Positions 16,826-26,149 of a stretch of 45,446 nucleotides of DNA are shown piece after piece. Source of the DNA: Proteiniphilum sp. UBA4977. Lineage in GTDB: Bacteria > Bacteroidota > Bacteroidia > Bacteroidales > Dysgonomonadaceae. Position 1 is the first letter of the stretch; each line of letters begins with the position of its first letter. The notes under the pieces are model-generated. The model was not told the origin of the DNA and did not search any database. It saw only the letters and a program-made list of their open reading frames with translations. The position numbers and the translations under genes are program-made. The stretch lies in assembly GCA_002398565.1 (NCBI GenBank), contig DGZP01000087.1, forward strand, positions 1 to 45,446, read 5' to 3'.

Positions 16826-18346
16826 ATGAATGAATTAATGGGGCGTATTTCCCAAATCATAGGGCCCGTGATTGATGTTCATTTTGAGTTTTCAAATCCA
16901 CAGGAAATAAAATTACCTGCCATCCACGACGCACTCTATGTGAAACGAAGTGACGGAGAGGAGGTTTTTCTTGAGGTCCAGCAACATATCGGCGAAAATA
17001 TTGTCCGAACCGTTGCCATGGAGAGCACAGACGGACTCAGCCGCGGCCTTTCAGTGAAAGCTTTGGGTCGCCCCATCAGTGTGCCCGTGGGCGAACAGAT
17101 AAAAGGCAGATTGCTCAATGTGGTGGGTCGTCCCATCGACGGACTTTCAAAGCTCACCCGCAACAATCAGTATCCCATCCACCGAAAAGCACCCCTGTTT
17201 GAAGATCTCGTCACTTCCGAAGAAATCCTTTTCACGGGCATAAAGGTGATCGACCTGCTCCAGCCTTATCTGAAGGGTGGAAAGATCGGACTCTTTGGCG
17301 GTGCCGGCGTAGGAAAAACGGTCATCATCATGGAGCTGATCAACAATATTGCCAAAGGGCACAATGGCTACTCCGTCTTTGCAGGTGTGGGTGAACGCAC
17401 CCGCGAGGGAAACGACCTGCTTAGAGAGATGATCGCTTCCAACGTAATCAGGTATGGCGAAGATTTCAAAAAAAATATGGAAGCCGGACAGTGGGATCTC
17501 AGCAAGGTGAACTATGAAGAGATTAAAAAATCGCAGGCAACGCTGGTCTTCGGACAAATGAATGAGCCTCCTGGAGCCCGCGCATCGGTTGCCCTCACCG
17601 GGCTGGCTGTAGCCGAATCTTTTCGAGATGAGGGAGGTGCCGGAAGCGACATACTGCTTTTTATAGACAACATTTTCCGTTTCGTGCAGGCAGGATCGGA
17701 AGTTTCAGCCCTGCTCGGGCGCATGCCCTCTGCTGTGGGCTACCAGCCCACGCTGGCGTCGGAGATGGGCACCCTGCAGGAAAGGATTGCTTCCACAAAA
17801 TATGGTTCCATCACCTCGGTTCAAGCTGTTTACGTACCGGCCGATGACCTTACCGACCCGGCACCGGCAACCACCTTCAGCTATCTTGACGCCTCCACCG
17901 TACTCAGCCGCAAGATCGCCTCACTGGGGATCTACCCGGCGGTGGATCCGCTTGAGTCCTCCTCCCGTATCCTGGAACCTCATATCGTTGGAGAGGAGCA
18001 TTACAACACTGCTATGCGTGTTAAACAAATACTCCAGCGCTACAAGGAGCTACAGGATATTATCTCCATCCTCGGCATGGAGGAACTTTCCGATGAAGAC
18101 CGGCTCACGGTGAACCGTGCCCGTAAGGTACAACGCTTCCTGTCTCAGCCCTTCTTCATGGCGGCGCAGTACACCGGCCAGCCGGGGGTAATGGTTTCTA
18201 TAGAAGATTCCATCAAAGGATTCCGAATGATCCTCGACGGAGAACTCGACCGTTACCCTGAAGCGGCGTTTATGAATGTAGGTACCATTGAACAAGCCAT
18301 AGAAAAAGGCGATGAACTGTTAAGACAAACCGAAAGTGCCAAATGA
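16826..18346 (+). CDS. atpD: ATP synthase F1 beta subunit
   Basis: 506 residues, full length. Catalytic subunit of F1: Walker A GGAGVGKT at 158-165, catalytic Glu in the GERTREGND block, Walker B ILLFIDNIFRF, and the C-terminal helical domain with the acidic DELSEED-like turn represented by MEELSDEDRL. It binds and converts ADP and phosphate to ATP on the cytosolic side of the inner membrane. First gene of the operon and overlaps atpC by 4 bases (ATGA). An in-frame ATG four codons in (MGRISQ) is an alternative start. Confidence 0.98.
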   Translation: MNELMGRISQIIGPVIDVHFEFSNPQEIKLPAIHDALYVKRSDGEEVFLEVQQHIGENIVRTVAMESTDGLSRGLSVKALGRPISVPVGEQIKGRLLNVVGRPIDGLSKLTRNNQYPIHRKAPLFEDLVTSEEILFTGIKVIDLLQPYLKGGKIGLFGGAGVGKTVIIMELINNIAKGHNGYSVFAGVGERTREGNDLLREMIASNVIRYGEDFKKNMEAGQWDLSKVNYEEIKKSQATLVFGQMNEPPGARASVALTGLAVAESFRDEGGAGSDILLFIDNIFRFVQAGSEVSALLGRMPSAVGYQPTLASEMGTLQERIASTKYGSITSVQAVYVPADDLTDPAPATTFSYLDASTVLSRKIASLGIYPAVDPLESSSRILEPHIVGEEHYNTAMRVKQILQRYKELQDIISILGMEELSDEDRLTVNRARKVQRFLSQPFFMAAQYTGQPGVMVSIEDSIKGFRMILDGELDRYPEAAFMNVGTIEQAIEKGDELLRQTESAK

Positions 18347-18591
18347 TACTTGAAATCGTCACACCGGAACAAACATTTTTCAGAGGTGAAGTGGATTCGG
18401 TCACCCTGCCGGGCGTGTCGGGCTCATTTCAGATACTTAACAATCACGCTCCCCTCATCTCCTCACTCAAAAAGGGTATGCTTGCATTTTCAGCCGACGG
18501 AAAGGAAAGTGAGATGGAAATAACAGATGGCTTTGTGGAGGTGAATCATAACAATGTGACGGTTCTTATTGACAAAATAAGAAATATGTAA
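18343..18591 (+). CDS. atpC: ATP synthase F1 epsilon subunit, short form
   Basis: 82 residues: only the N-terminal beta-sandwich domain is present, with the typical opening LEIVTPEQTFFRGEVDSVTLPG and the mid-chain GSFQILNNHAPLISSL. The C-terminal two-helix domain, which in other bacteria inhibits ATP hydrolysis, is absent. This short form is common in Bacteroidota, so it is not a truncation of the gene. The subunit links gamma to the c-ring as part of the central stalk. Its ATG overlaps the atpD stop. Confidence 0.95.
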   Translation: MILEIVTPEQTFFRGEVDSVTLPGVSGSFQILNNHAPLISSLKKGMLAFSADGKESEMEITDGFVEVNHNNVTVLIDKIRNM

Positions 18592-18611
18592 CAAGATAAA
18601 AAGCTGAAGAC

Positions 18612-19040
18612 ATGATGAAAATGACCAAATATTTTCTTATCTTTCACACGGGCATGCTCCTTGTGACTGGATTTGGCATGTGGTTCATACTCAAGTGGCT
18701 GTTTCCAGAAACGCTGGTCAGAAGTTATCCCGTGATTCCCATTTTCTTTTACCTGCTCGGGCTCGTCTTCATCTATGTATTCAATCATAACTCTGACAAT
18801 AAACCGGAGAAGATCGTAAATACCTACATGCTCATGCGCATGATCAAGATTTTTGTTTCGGCCGTAATCCTGTTTACATACTGGATTGTGGATAAAACCA
18901 ATATTCGGAATTTTGCTGTCATTTTTGTTATTTTTTACGTCATCAACCTCATCTGGGAAACCTATATTTACCTGAGAATGGAGATGTACATTAAATATAA
19001 GGGAGATCAGAAAAAACCGCCCCGGGAGCGTATAGATTAA
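18612..19040 (+). CDS. Four-helix membrane protein of the ATP synthase operon (AtpI-like position)
   Basis: 142 residues with four predicted membrane helices (about 8-30, 40-58, 77-94, 99-118) and a basic cytosolic C-terminus rich in Lys/Arg/Pro. It lies between atpC (20 bases upstream) and atpB (stop and start share one base, TAATG), so it is co-translated with the synthase. In other bacteria AtpI, an assembly factor for the c-ring, occupies the place before atpB, and this is the best guess here. Sequence similarity to AtpI is not evident by eye, so the name is by position only. Confidence 0.75.
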   Translation: MMKMTKYFLIFHTGMLLVTGFGMWFILKWLFPETLVRSYPVIPIFFYLLGLVFIYVFNHNSDNKPEKIVNTYMLMRMIKIFVSAVILFTYWIVDKTNIRNFAVIFVIFYVINLIWETYIYLRMEMYIKYKGDQKKPPRERID

Positions 19041-20155
19041 TGAAAAAAAACAAGCATATTCAGGGCCTTCTGGCCGCTTTTATACTTTTGCTTTCTGCTC
19101 CCCTGCTCTCTGCAGAGAACAGCAGTGTATTACCGGAGGAAGAGTTGAACGTGAAAGAATTTATTCTGGAACACCTGGCCGATTCCTATGAATGGCATAT
19201 TGTAGGCCACGGCGAAAGAGAACTCACGGTGCCTCTTCCCGTCATTCTCCACAGCAAAGCCTCGGGATGGCATTTCTACTTCTCCTCCCGTTTTCATCAC
19301 GGAGAGGATGCATACGAAGGGTTCCGTATCGCCACTGAAGGAAAATACAAGGGAAAAATTGTGGAGACGGATGCCTCCGGCATTGAAACGCGGCCGCTGG
19401 ACCTCTCACTTACAAAGAATGCCGCATCACTGCTTTTCACCTCCCTGCTGCTCATTATCATCATCATGAGTGTGGCATGGTCTCTAAAACATAATCCCCT
19501 GGAATCTAAAAAAGGTTTTACGGGAATCATGGAAATGTTTATTATGTCGATACACGACGAAGTGATCAAACCATCTGTGGGGAACGATTATAAACGATAT
19601 GCCCCTTTTCTGCTAACGGTTTTCTTTTTCATTTTCACCAACAACCTGCTGGGTTTAATTCCATTATTCCCGGGCGGCGCCAACGTGACAGGAAATATTG
19701 CGGTAACGATGGTGCTTGCCGTCGCTACCTTCCTTGTGGTGAACTTGAGCGGCAATAAAGCATATTACAAAGATATTTTATGGCCCGATGTACCTGCCTG
19801 GTTAAAGGTACCGTTTCCGCTGATGCCGGTCATAGAGATCGTAGGCACACTGACAAAGCCGTTTGCCCTGATGATCCGTCTCTTTGCCAACATCATGGCC
19901 GGCCATTCTATTGTACTAGGGCTTACCATACTCATCTTTATTACCGTGAGCCTCGGAAGCGCCATCAATGCCTCCATGACGGTAGTTTCGGTGATCTTTG
20001 CCGTGTTTATCGATTTTGTAGAACTGCTCATCGCCTATATTCAGGCTTATGTATTTACATTACTCTCTGCCGTATTTATCGGGCAGGCACGGATATCACA
20101 TGGCAGTAAACCGGCAGTGCAGGAAACAAAACCAATTTTCATGAAAGATAAATAA
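19040..20155 (+). CDS. atpB: ATP synthase Fo subunit a
   Basis: 371 residues, longer than E. coli AtpB (about 271) because of an N-terminal extension: a signal-peptide-like segment (about 8-25) and a roughly 110-residue polar, probably periplasmic, region before the first canonical helix at about 133-150. The essential proton-channel arginine is Arg280 in LMIRLFANIMAGH, and the final helices carry IAYIQAYVFTLLSAVFIG. With the c-ring it forms the proton path across the inner membrane. Extended a subunits of this type are usual in Bacteroidota. Confidence 0.96.
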   Translation: MKKNKHIQGLLAAFILLLSAPLLSAENSSVLPEEELNVKEFILEHLADSYEWHIVGHGERELTVPLPVILHSKASGWHFYFSSRFHHGEDAYEGFRIATEGKYKGKIVETDASGIETRPLDLSLTKNAASLLFTSLLLIIIIMSVAWSLKHNPLESKKGFTGIMEMFIMSIHDEVIKPSVGNDYKRYAPFLLTVFFFIFTNNLLGLIPLFPGGANVTGNIAVTMVLAVATFLVVNLSGNKAYYKDILWPDVPAWLKVPFPLMPVIEIVGTLTKPFALMIRLFANIMAGHSIVLGLTILIFITVSLGSAINASMTVVSVIFAVFIDFVELLIAYIQAYVFTLLSAVFIGQARISHGSKPAVQETKPIFMKDK

Positions 20156-20187
20156 CAAAAATAATTCAACAACTAAAAAGCAACATC

Positions 20188-20439
20188 ATGACATTACTTA
20201 CAGTATTATTACAGGCGGCAAACGCAGCCGGATTGGGGACCATGGGCGCAGCACTGGGTATAGGCCTTGCCGCCATTGGCGCAGGCTATGGCATCGGCAA
20301 GATTGGTGGTTCCGCCATGGATGGGATTGCGCGTCAGCCCGAGTCGGCACCCGACATCCGTATGAATATGATTATTTCGGCAGCTCTCATTGAAGGTGTA
20401 GCGCTGTTCGCCGTGGTAGTCTGTGGTTTCATCCTTTAA
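20188..20439 (+). CDS. atpE: ATP synthase Fo subunit c
   Basis: 83 residues, a two-helix hairpin. Helix 1 is the Gly/Ala-rich GAALGIGLAAIGAGYGIG (20-37), the polar loop is RQPES (49-53), and helix 2 carries the ion-binding Glu69 in AALIEGVALF. The residue after Glu69 is Gly, not Ser/Thr, and helix 1 has no Gln at the sodium-ligand position, so the ring is predicted to carry protons rather than sodium. Gene spacing to atpB and atpF is 32 and 12 bases. Confidence 0.97.
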   Translation: MTLLTVLLQAANAAGLGTMGAALGIGLAAIGAGYGIGKIGGSAMDGIARQPESAPDIRMNMIISAALIEGVALFAVVVCGFIL

Positions 20440-20451
20440 TCGCTTTATCGT

Positions 20452-20952
20452 ATGTCGTTACTGTCACCCGAACCCGGCCTTCTTTTCTGGATGATGCTCT
20501 CTTTTGGCATTGTACTCCTTGTACTGGCCAAATATGGTTTTCCTGTCATCCTGAAGATGGTAGACACAAGACACAACTACATCGAAGAGTCGCTCCGGTC
20601 GGCACGAAAAGCGCAGGAAGAACTGGCCCGTGTTAAAGAGACAGGAGAGGCTCTGTTGGCAAATACCCGTAAAGAGCAGGCAGAGATACTGAAGGAGACC
20701 ATCCGAAAAAAGGATGTTCTGATAGAAAAAGCCAAGGAAGAAGCCCGCACGGAAGCAGAAAAGATCATTGCCGCCGCCCGTGATCAGATACATGCCGAGA
20801 AGGAGGTGGCCATCCGGTCGATACGCAACGAAGTTTCCCGCCTCTCTGTAGACCTGGCTGAACGGATTCTCCGCGAGAAACTGGTTACAAACGAAGATCA
20901 GATGGGAATGATCGACCGTCTGCTCGACGAAATTGAAATTTCTAAATCCTGA
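20452..20952 (+). CDS. atpF: ATP synthase Fo subunit b
   Basis: 166 residues. One N-terminal membrane helix (about 10-33) followed by a long charged helix from about 38 to 160, rich in Glu, Lys and Ala with heptad-like spacing, forming the right-handed dimeric peripheral stalk. The central RIANARKEQAE-type pattern is seen as LLANTRKEQAEIL. It links subunit a to F1 through delta. Followed by atpH after 5 bases. Confidence 0.95.
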   Translation: MSLLSPEPGLLFWMMLSFGIVLLVLAKYGFPVILKMVDTRHNYIEESLRSARKAQEELARVKETGEALLANTRKEQAEILKETIRKKDVLIEKAKEEARTEAEKIIAAARDQIHAEKEVAIRSIRNEVSRLSVDLAERILREKLVTNEDQMGMIDRLLDEIEISKS

Positions 20953-20957
20953 ACGGT

Positions 20958-21506
20958 ATGAACACAGGACTTATTTCCACAAGATATGCCGCCTCACTGC
21001 TCGACTATGCCATTGCATCCGGACAGGAGAAGGAGGTATATGCGAATATGAAGCTCCTGTCGGAGATGTTTCCTGCCTTTCCCAAATTACGTAATTCAAT
21101 TGCCAATCCCGGACTGTCCATCCTAAATAAGAAGGAGATCATCACCACTGCCTGCGGCGGCACTATCCCGTCCTCGTTCGCCAGGATGCTAGACATCATC
21201 CTGAAGAATGAGAGAGAGACGCTCCTTCAGTACATCGCCCTTCGATATATTGAACTCTATCGGGAAAAATTCAATATCCAATATGGAAAGTTGGTTACCG
21301 CCTTTACCATAGATGAAACAAAAGAGCAACAACTTAAAGCACGGATTCAGAAGATTACCGGATCGGAGCTGGAGATTGAGTCGGTTGTCGATACCGATAT
21401 CATCGGAGGGTTTATACTTAACCTGGGTGACTACAGGTGGGACGCAAGCGTGTTGGGTGAACTCACCCGGATCAGAAACAGATTCAATAAATTACAAGAA
21501 AAATAG
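20958..21506 (+). CDS. atpH: ATP synthase F1 delta subunit
   Basis: 182 residues. The N-terminal helical bundle starts with ISTRYAASLLDYAIASGQ, where R-YA-AL is the family hallmark, and the C-terminal domain ends with GGFILNLGDYRWDASVLGEL, matching the G-x-x-h-x-h-G-D-x-x-x-D-x-S pattern. It sits on top of F1 and holds the peripheral stalk. Its presence separates this operon from N-type ATPase operons, which lack delta. Confidence 0.95.
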   Translation: MNTGLISTRYAASLLDYAIASGQEKEVYANMKLLSEMFPAFPKLRNSIANPGLSILNKKEIITTACGGTIPSSFARMLDIILKNERETLLQYIALRYIELYREKFNIQYGKLVTAFTIDETKEQQLKARIQKITGSELEIESVVDTDIIGGFILNLGDYRWDASVLGELTRIRNRFNKLQEK

Positions 21507-21523
21507 GGAAATAACAAGATAAG

Positions 21524-23125
21524 ATGGCAGATAATTTAATCAGGGTAAGCGAAGTCTCCGAAGTGTTGCGGATGCAACTGGAGGGAATGGATACAAACGT
21601 ACAATTCGATGAGACTGGTGTTGTGGTCAGCGTGAGCGATGGCGTGGTACGTATCTTCGGTTTACAGAATGCCGAATCGAATGAGTTGCTGGAGTTTGAT
21701 AATGGCATGCAGGCCATTGTGATGAACCTGGAACAAGACAACGTGGGTGCCATACTTCTGGGTAGTTCGAGCAGTGTGAAGGAGGGCTTCCCGGTAAAAC
21801 GGACAGGCCGTGTTGCCTCCCTGTTCGTGGGCGAAGGCTTGCTGGGACGTGTGATCTCCCCCATCGGTGAGCCCATAGACGGAAAGGGTCCTCTCATAGG
21901 AGAATTGGTGGAGATGCCCCTCGAGCGAAAAGCGCCCGGCGTTATCTTCCGGCAACCCGTAAACACACCGCTGCAGACGGGATTAAAGGCAGTGGATGCC
22001 ATGATTCCTATCGGACGGGGCCAGCGCGAGCTGATTATTGGCGACCGGCAGACTGGCAAGACCAGTATTGCCATTGACACCATTCTCAACCAGCGGGAGA
22101 ATTTTGAAAAAGGAAACCCGGTCTATTGTATCTACGTCTCAATCGGACAAAAAGGATCATCCGTAGCCTCCCTGGTCAAAATACTCACCGAAAACGGAGC
22201 AATGGCCTACACGACGGTTATTTCCGCCAACGGCTCCGACACGGCGGCCATGCGCTATATTGCGCCCTTTGCCGGTGCTGCCGCTGGCGAATATTTCCGC
22301 GACACGGGCAGACATGCGCTGGTAGTGTACGATGACCTTTCCAAGCAGGCCGTAGCCTACCGTGAAGTGTCTCTCATACTGCGACGTCCATCCGGCCGTG
22401 AGGCCTATCCCGGTGACATCTTCTATCTGCATTCAAGATTGTTGGAAAGAGCTGCAAGCATCATCTCACAGGAGGAGGTAGCCATCAACATGAATGACCT
22501 TCCCGAGACCCTGAAGGGCAAAGTAAAGGGAGGAGGTTCACTCACCGCTCTTCCCATCATTGAGACACAGGCTGGCGACGTATCGGCCTATATTCCCACC
22601 AATGTGATATCTATTACCGATGGTCAGATATTTCTGGAAACCGATCTCTATAATAAGGGCATACGCCCGGCCATCAATGTGGGCATCTCCGTTTCACGGG
22701 TCGGCGGGAATGCTCAGGTAAAAGCAATGAAAAAAGTGGCAGGTACCTTGAAAATCGACCAGGCTCAATATCAGGAACTGGCTGCATTTGCCAAATTTGG
22801 TGGTGACATGGATCCGGTTACAGCCATGGCAATAGATAAGGGACGCAAAAATGAAGAGCTGCTGGTACAGCCGGTACACAGTCCCATGCGTATAGAGCAT
22901 CAGATAGCCATCCTCTACTGCGGTACGCACGGACTTCTCAGGGAGGTACCTCTTGAGAAAGTTCCCGCATTCGAAAAGGAATTTCTCTCCACCCTGGACA
23001 TCAGTCACCGTAGCGATGTGCTGGATCCGTTACAGCAGGGTGAAATAAATGATAAGATATCCGCGATTATCGAAACAGTGGCGGCAGATACGGTGAGAAC
23101 ACTGAAAGAAGAGATAAATGGCTGA
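21524..23125 (+). CDS. atpA: ATP synthase F1 alpha subunit
   Basis: 533 residues. Non-catalytic nucleotide-binding partner of beta: Walker A GDRQTGKT at 173-180, Walker B ALVVYDDLSKQ, the conserved SRVGG (ISVSRVGGNAQ) and a C-terminal helical domain. The delta-binding N-terminal segment is present (1-30). Starts 17 bases after atpH and overlaps atpG by 8 bases, which suggests translational coupling of alpha and gamma. Confidence 0.98.
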   Translation: MADNLIRVSEVSEVLRMQLEGMDTNVQFDETGVVVSVSDGVVRIFGLQNAESNELLEFDNGMQAIVMNLEQDNVGAILLGSSSSVKEGFPVKRTGRVASLFVGEGLLGRVISPIGEPIDGKGPLIGELVEMPLERKAPGVIFRQPVNTPLQTGLKAVDAMIPIGRGQRELIIGDRQTGKTSIAIDTILNQRENFEKGNPVYCIYVSIGQKGSSVASLVKILTENGAMAYTTVISANGSDTAAMRYIAPFAGAAAGEYFRDTGRHALVVYDDLSKQAVAYREVSLILRRPSGREAYPGDIFYLHSRLLERAASIISQEEVAINMNDLPETLKGKVKGGGSLTALPIIETQAGDVSAYIPTNVISITDGQIFLETDLYNKGIRPAINVGISVSRVGGNAQVKAMKKVAGTLKIDQAQYQELAAFAKFGGDMDPVTAMAIDKGRKNEELLVQPVHSPMRIEHQIAILYCGTHGLLREVPLEKVPAFEKEFLSTLDISHRSDVLDPLQQGEINDKISAIIETVAADTVRTLKEEING

Positions 23126-23987
23126 ATTAAAAGAGATAAAAAGCAGGCTCCAGTCGGTTCGGTCCACACAAAAGATCACATCGGCAATGATGATGGTATC
23201 CTCGGCCAAACTGCAAAAGACCCAGCATATTATCAGGGATCTCTACCCCTATGAACAAAAGCTGTACTATCTGCTGCAGCTCTTATTGAGCCAGCAGGAA
23301 GAGTTTGTATCACCTTTTGTTCGTCAAAGGCCCGTAGGACGTGTGGCCATCGTGGCTTTCTCGTCCAATTCAAGTCTGGCCGGCAGGTTCAACGACGACA
23401 TCTCAGACAAGTTACAAGCCGTGGTTGAATCTTACCGTCACCTGGGAAATGAAAATATACACATCTACCCGATTGGTGAAAAAGTAGCCAAAGTTACGAG
23501 AAACCTGGGACTGAAGGCACAACATAACTTTTCCGACATCAGTGAAAAGCCTGCTTATAAAAACACCCAGACTATTGCTGATGAACTAACGAACATGTTT
23601 CTCGACAAGAGCATTGACCGCGTGGAGCTTATATATCACCATTTCCGGAGTAAGGGATCGCAGGTTGTTCTGCATGAGCCGTACCTGCCGGTAAATCTGG
23701 AAAGTGACAAAAAGGAGATCGCCACAGAGGAGTACATCATTGAACCCGACAGTGCGTCAATTCTGAACCAGTTGCTGCCGAAAGTGCTCAGGCTGAAGCT
23801 TTACACTGTCCATATTGATTCGGTCACTTCGGAACATGCCGCACGAATGAAGGCCATGCAGATCGCTACCGACAATGCCGACAATCTGATTGAGGATCTC
23901 AAACTGGAATACAATAAATTACGACAGGAATCCATCACCAATGAGCTGCTTGATATTATAGGGGGTTCTTTCGGCCGATCGGGTTAA
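23118..23987 (+). CDS. atpG: ATP synthase F1 gamma subunit
   Basis: 289 residues. Two coiled-coil-forming terminal helices are clear: the N-terminal ELKEIKSRLQSVRSTQKIT and SAMMMVSSAKLQKTQ, and the C-terminal MKAMQIATDNADNLIEDL followed by ITNELLDIIGGS. The ends form the rotor shaft in the alpha3beta3 ring and the middle Rossmann-like domain contacts epsilon and the c-ring. Last gene of the operon; the convergent engB ends 27 bases away and no terminator hairpin is obvious in between. Confidence 0.97.
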   Translation: MAELKEIKSRLQSVRSTQKITSAMMMVSSAKLQKTQHIIRDLYPYEQKLYYLLQLLLSQQEEFVSPFVRQRPVGRVAIVAFSSNSSLAGRFNDDISDKLQAVVESYRHLGNENIHIYPIGEKVAKVTRNLGLKAQHNFSDISEKPAYKNTQTIADELTNMFLDKSIDRVELIYHHFRSKGSQVVLHEPYLPVNLESDKKEIATEEYIIEPDSASILNQLLPKVLRLKLYTVHIDSVTSEHAARMKAMQIATDNADNLIEDLKLEYNKLRQESITNELLDIIGGSFGRSG

Positions 23988-24014
23988 TTCACCATACAAG
24001 AGACTGGCAATCAC

Positions 24015-24611
24015 CTACGAAATTCGATTTATTTTTTCTATGTAATCAAGCAGCTCTTCCCTGCCCTTCCCCTTTTCTGAGGAGGTAATAAAGATGGGTG
24101 GTAATTCTTCCCAGCTCTCCAGCAGTTTATCTTTGTAGCTGCTGATGTTCAGTTGGAGGCGACCGGAGCCCAGCTTGTCGGCTTTGGTGAATACAATGCC
24201 AAAGGGTACCCCATTCTCACCCAGCCATTCCATAAACTCCAGGTCTATCTGCTGTGGCTCATGGCGCGAATCGATCAACACAAACAGGTTGGCCATCGCC
24301 TCCCGGCCGAGAATATAATCTTCAATAATTTTTCGAATTTTTTCCCTTCCCTCTTTCCCTCGTCGCGCATATCCGTATCCGGGTAAATCGACCAGATACC
24401 ACTCGTCGTTAATCATAAAATGATTGATTAGCAGCGTCTTTCCCGGAGTTGACGAAGTCATGGCAAGGCCTTTCCGGTGGGTTAACATATTAATGAGAGA
24501 TGATTTACCTACATTGGACCGGCCTATAAACGCATATTCCGGTTTCCCGTCCTGCGGACATTTACGGAAATCGGTATTGCTGATAATGAATTCTGCTGAT
24601 TTAATAATCAT
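24015..24611 (-). CDS. engB: Ribosome biogenesis GTP-binding protein EngB/YsxC
   Basis: 198 residues from the ATG at 24611. The frame is open upstream to 24770, but that part lies inside the symporter gene and the family N-terminus (IIKSAEFIIS) starts here. GTPase motifs: GRSNVGKSS at 30-38, TPGKT at 55-59, DLPGYGYA at 75-82 and TKADK near 145-149. A small essential GTPase that helps assemble the large ribosomal subunit. It follows the symporter gene by 11 bases, so the two are probably co-transcribed. Confidence 0.96.
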   Translation of the reverse strand: MIIKSAEFIISNTDFRKCPQDGKPEYAFIGRSNVGKSSLINMLTHRKGLAMTSSTPGKTLLINHFMINDEWYLVDLPGYGYARRGKEGREKIRKIIEDYILGREAMANLFVLIDSRHEPQQIDLEFMEWLGENGVPFGIVFTKADKLGSGRLQLNISSYKDKLLESWEELPPIFITSSEKGKGREELLDYIEKINRIS

Positions 24612-24622
24612 ATATTTGGTTG

Positions 24623-26080
24623 TTAATGGCGAAGCCTCACGACCCAAAGGCCAAGTCCGGTAATTAATCCATTCAGGAGCAGTAACTCGTAACCTACCTG
24701 GTATCCGAACCACCACTTCATGATCACCTCCGTCATAAAACACAATACAGGTGCGGTTATCGCTACCCATGGTACAAGTTTGTCTACCGGTTTCACTTTG
24801 GTATAAAGTCCAAAAAAATAGAGACCCAGTAACGGACCATAAGTATATGAGGCCAGCTTGTAGATGGCATTGATGATACTGTCGGACCCGATGGCTTCAA
24901 TGAGCAGGATGATCAGTACGAAGACAGTACTGATTGCAAGATGGACAATACGGCGTGTACGGACATCTTTTTTCTCCTTTTCTTCTGTCTGCGAAGAGGT
25001 CTTCATGTGCAGAATATCCACGCAAAAAGAGGTAGTAAGTGCCGTCAATGCCGAGTCGGCACTCGAAAAGGCAGCTGCCACGATACCCAGCACAAAGATA
25101 CCCAGCACGAGCGACCCCAGATGTTCACTGGCAATCATCGGGAGGATATTATCGGATATTGCCGGCAGTGTAATCATACTTTGTTCCGCAAAAATCAATA
25201 ACAGTACACCCAGACAAAGGAAAAGAAAGTTGATGGGTGCAAAGGCCAAGCCGTAGGAAACCACATTCTTTTGTGCGTCTTTCAGGGTACGTATGGTGAG
25301 ATTCTTCTGCATTTGATCCTGATCCAGGCCGGTCATCACGATCGTAATAAACATGCCGCTGAAAAACTGTTTAAAAAAGTTTTGAGTTGATGCCCAGTCG
25401 TCGAATACAAAGATACGAGAGTGTGGACTCTCACTGATGACCTTCACCGTACTGCCTAAATCAAGGTCCAGGCGCAGGGCTACCTGCCACACGATAAGGA
25501 TAAGTGCCGTGATAAAAAAAATGGTCTGTAGCCAGTCGGTCCAGATGATTGTCTGGATTCCGCTCTTGTAACTATATAACCAAATAATAAGGATGATACC
25601 TATTACGGTTACCACGAAGGGTATACCCCAGGCGTCAAACACCAGTGTTTGCAGAATAAATGCCACCAGGTAAAGCCTTGCAGCAGCTCCCACAATTTTG
25701 GAGAGCAGGAAAAACCATGCTCCAGTCTTGTAGGATTTCGGGCCATACCGCAGATCGAGATAACCATATATGGTGGTCAGGTTCAGTCGGTAATAAAGTG
25801 GCAGCAGCACGTAGGCAATGACCAGATATCCGAAGAAAAAGCCGAATACCATCTGCATGTAGGTCATGTCGAGGTTTCGTACCATGCCGGGTACCGAGAC
25901 GAAAGTTACCCCCGAGATGGAAGTCCCGATCATGGCCACCGCCACCACATACCATTTGGAGGATTTGTTGGCACGGAAGAAAGCGTTATTATCCGATCCC
26001 TTCCGGCTGGTGAGGTAAGAAATAAACATCAGAACAGAAAAATAGACTGCAATGATAATCAGGATGAATGCCGACTGCAT
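24623..26080 (-). CDS. Sodium:solute symporter (SSS family)
   Basis: 485 residues, about 13 hydrophobic helices throughout. The N-terminal sequence FFRANKSSKWYVVAVAMIGTSISGVTFVSVPGM matches the SSS first core helix with its small-residue/Ser-Gly-Val-Thr sodium site, and GLDQDQMQKNLTIRT is the typical cytosolic loop of Bacteroidota members. It imports a solute with sodium across the inner membrane; the substrate (sugar, sialic acid, proline or other) cannot be read from sequence. Has a near-perfect promoter upstream and is followed by engB. Confidence 0.92.
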   Translation of the reverse strand: MQSAFILIIIAVYFSVLMFISYLTSRKGSDNNAFFRANKSSKWYVVAVAMIGTSISGVTFVSVPGMVRNLDMTYMQMVFGFFFGYLVIAYVLLPLYYRLNLTTIYGYLDLRYGPKSYKTGAWFFLLSKIVGAAARLYLVAFILQTLVFDAWGIPFVVTVIGIILIIWLYSYKSGIQTIIWTDWLQTIFFITALILIVWQVALRLDLDLGSTVKVISESPHSRIFVFDDWASTQNFFKQFFSGMFITIVMTGLDQDQMQKNLTIRTLKDAQKNVVSYGLAFAPINFLFLCLGVLLLIFAEQSMITLPAISDNILPMIASEHLGSLVLGIFVLGIVAAAFSSADSALTALTTSFCVDILHMKTSSQTEEKEKKDVRTRRIVHLAISTVFVLIILLIEAIGSDSIINAIYKLASYTYGPLLGLYFFGLYTKVKPVDKLVPWVAITAPVLCFMTEVIMKWWFGYQVGYELLLLNGLITGLGLWVVRLRH

Positions 26081-26149
26081 AAATCAGAGATTGAGGAAAC
26101 GGTTGATCAGTTCTGTGCGAATCATTCGGTTCATTTTTAACTTTCACTG

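Noticed and set aside
16826..23987. Sodium-translocating or N-type ATPase
   Set aside because: Delta subunit present, c subunit lacks the sodium ligands, and the single extra membrane gene does not look like the AtpQ/AtpR pair.
24612..24770. Upstream extension of engB
   Set aside because: It lies within the symporter coding region on the same strand in another frame and the EngB family starts at the ATG at 24611.
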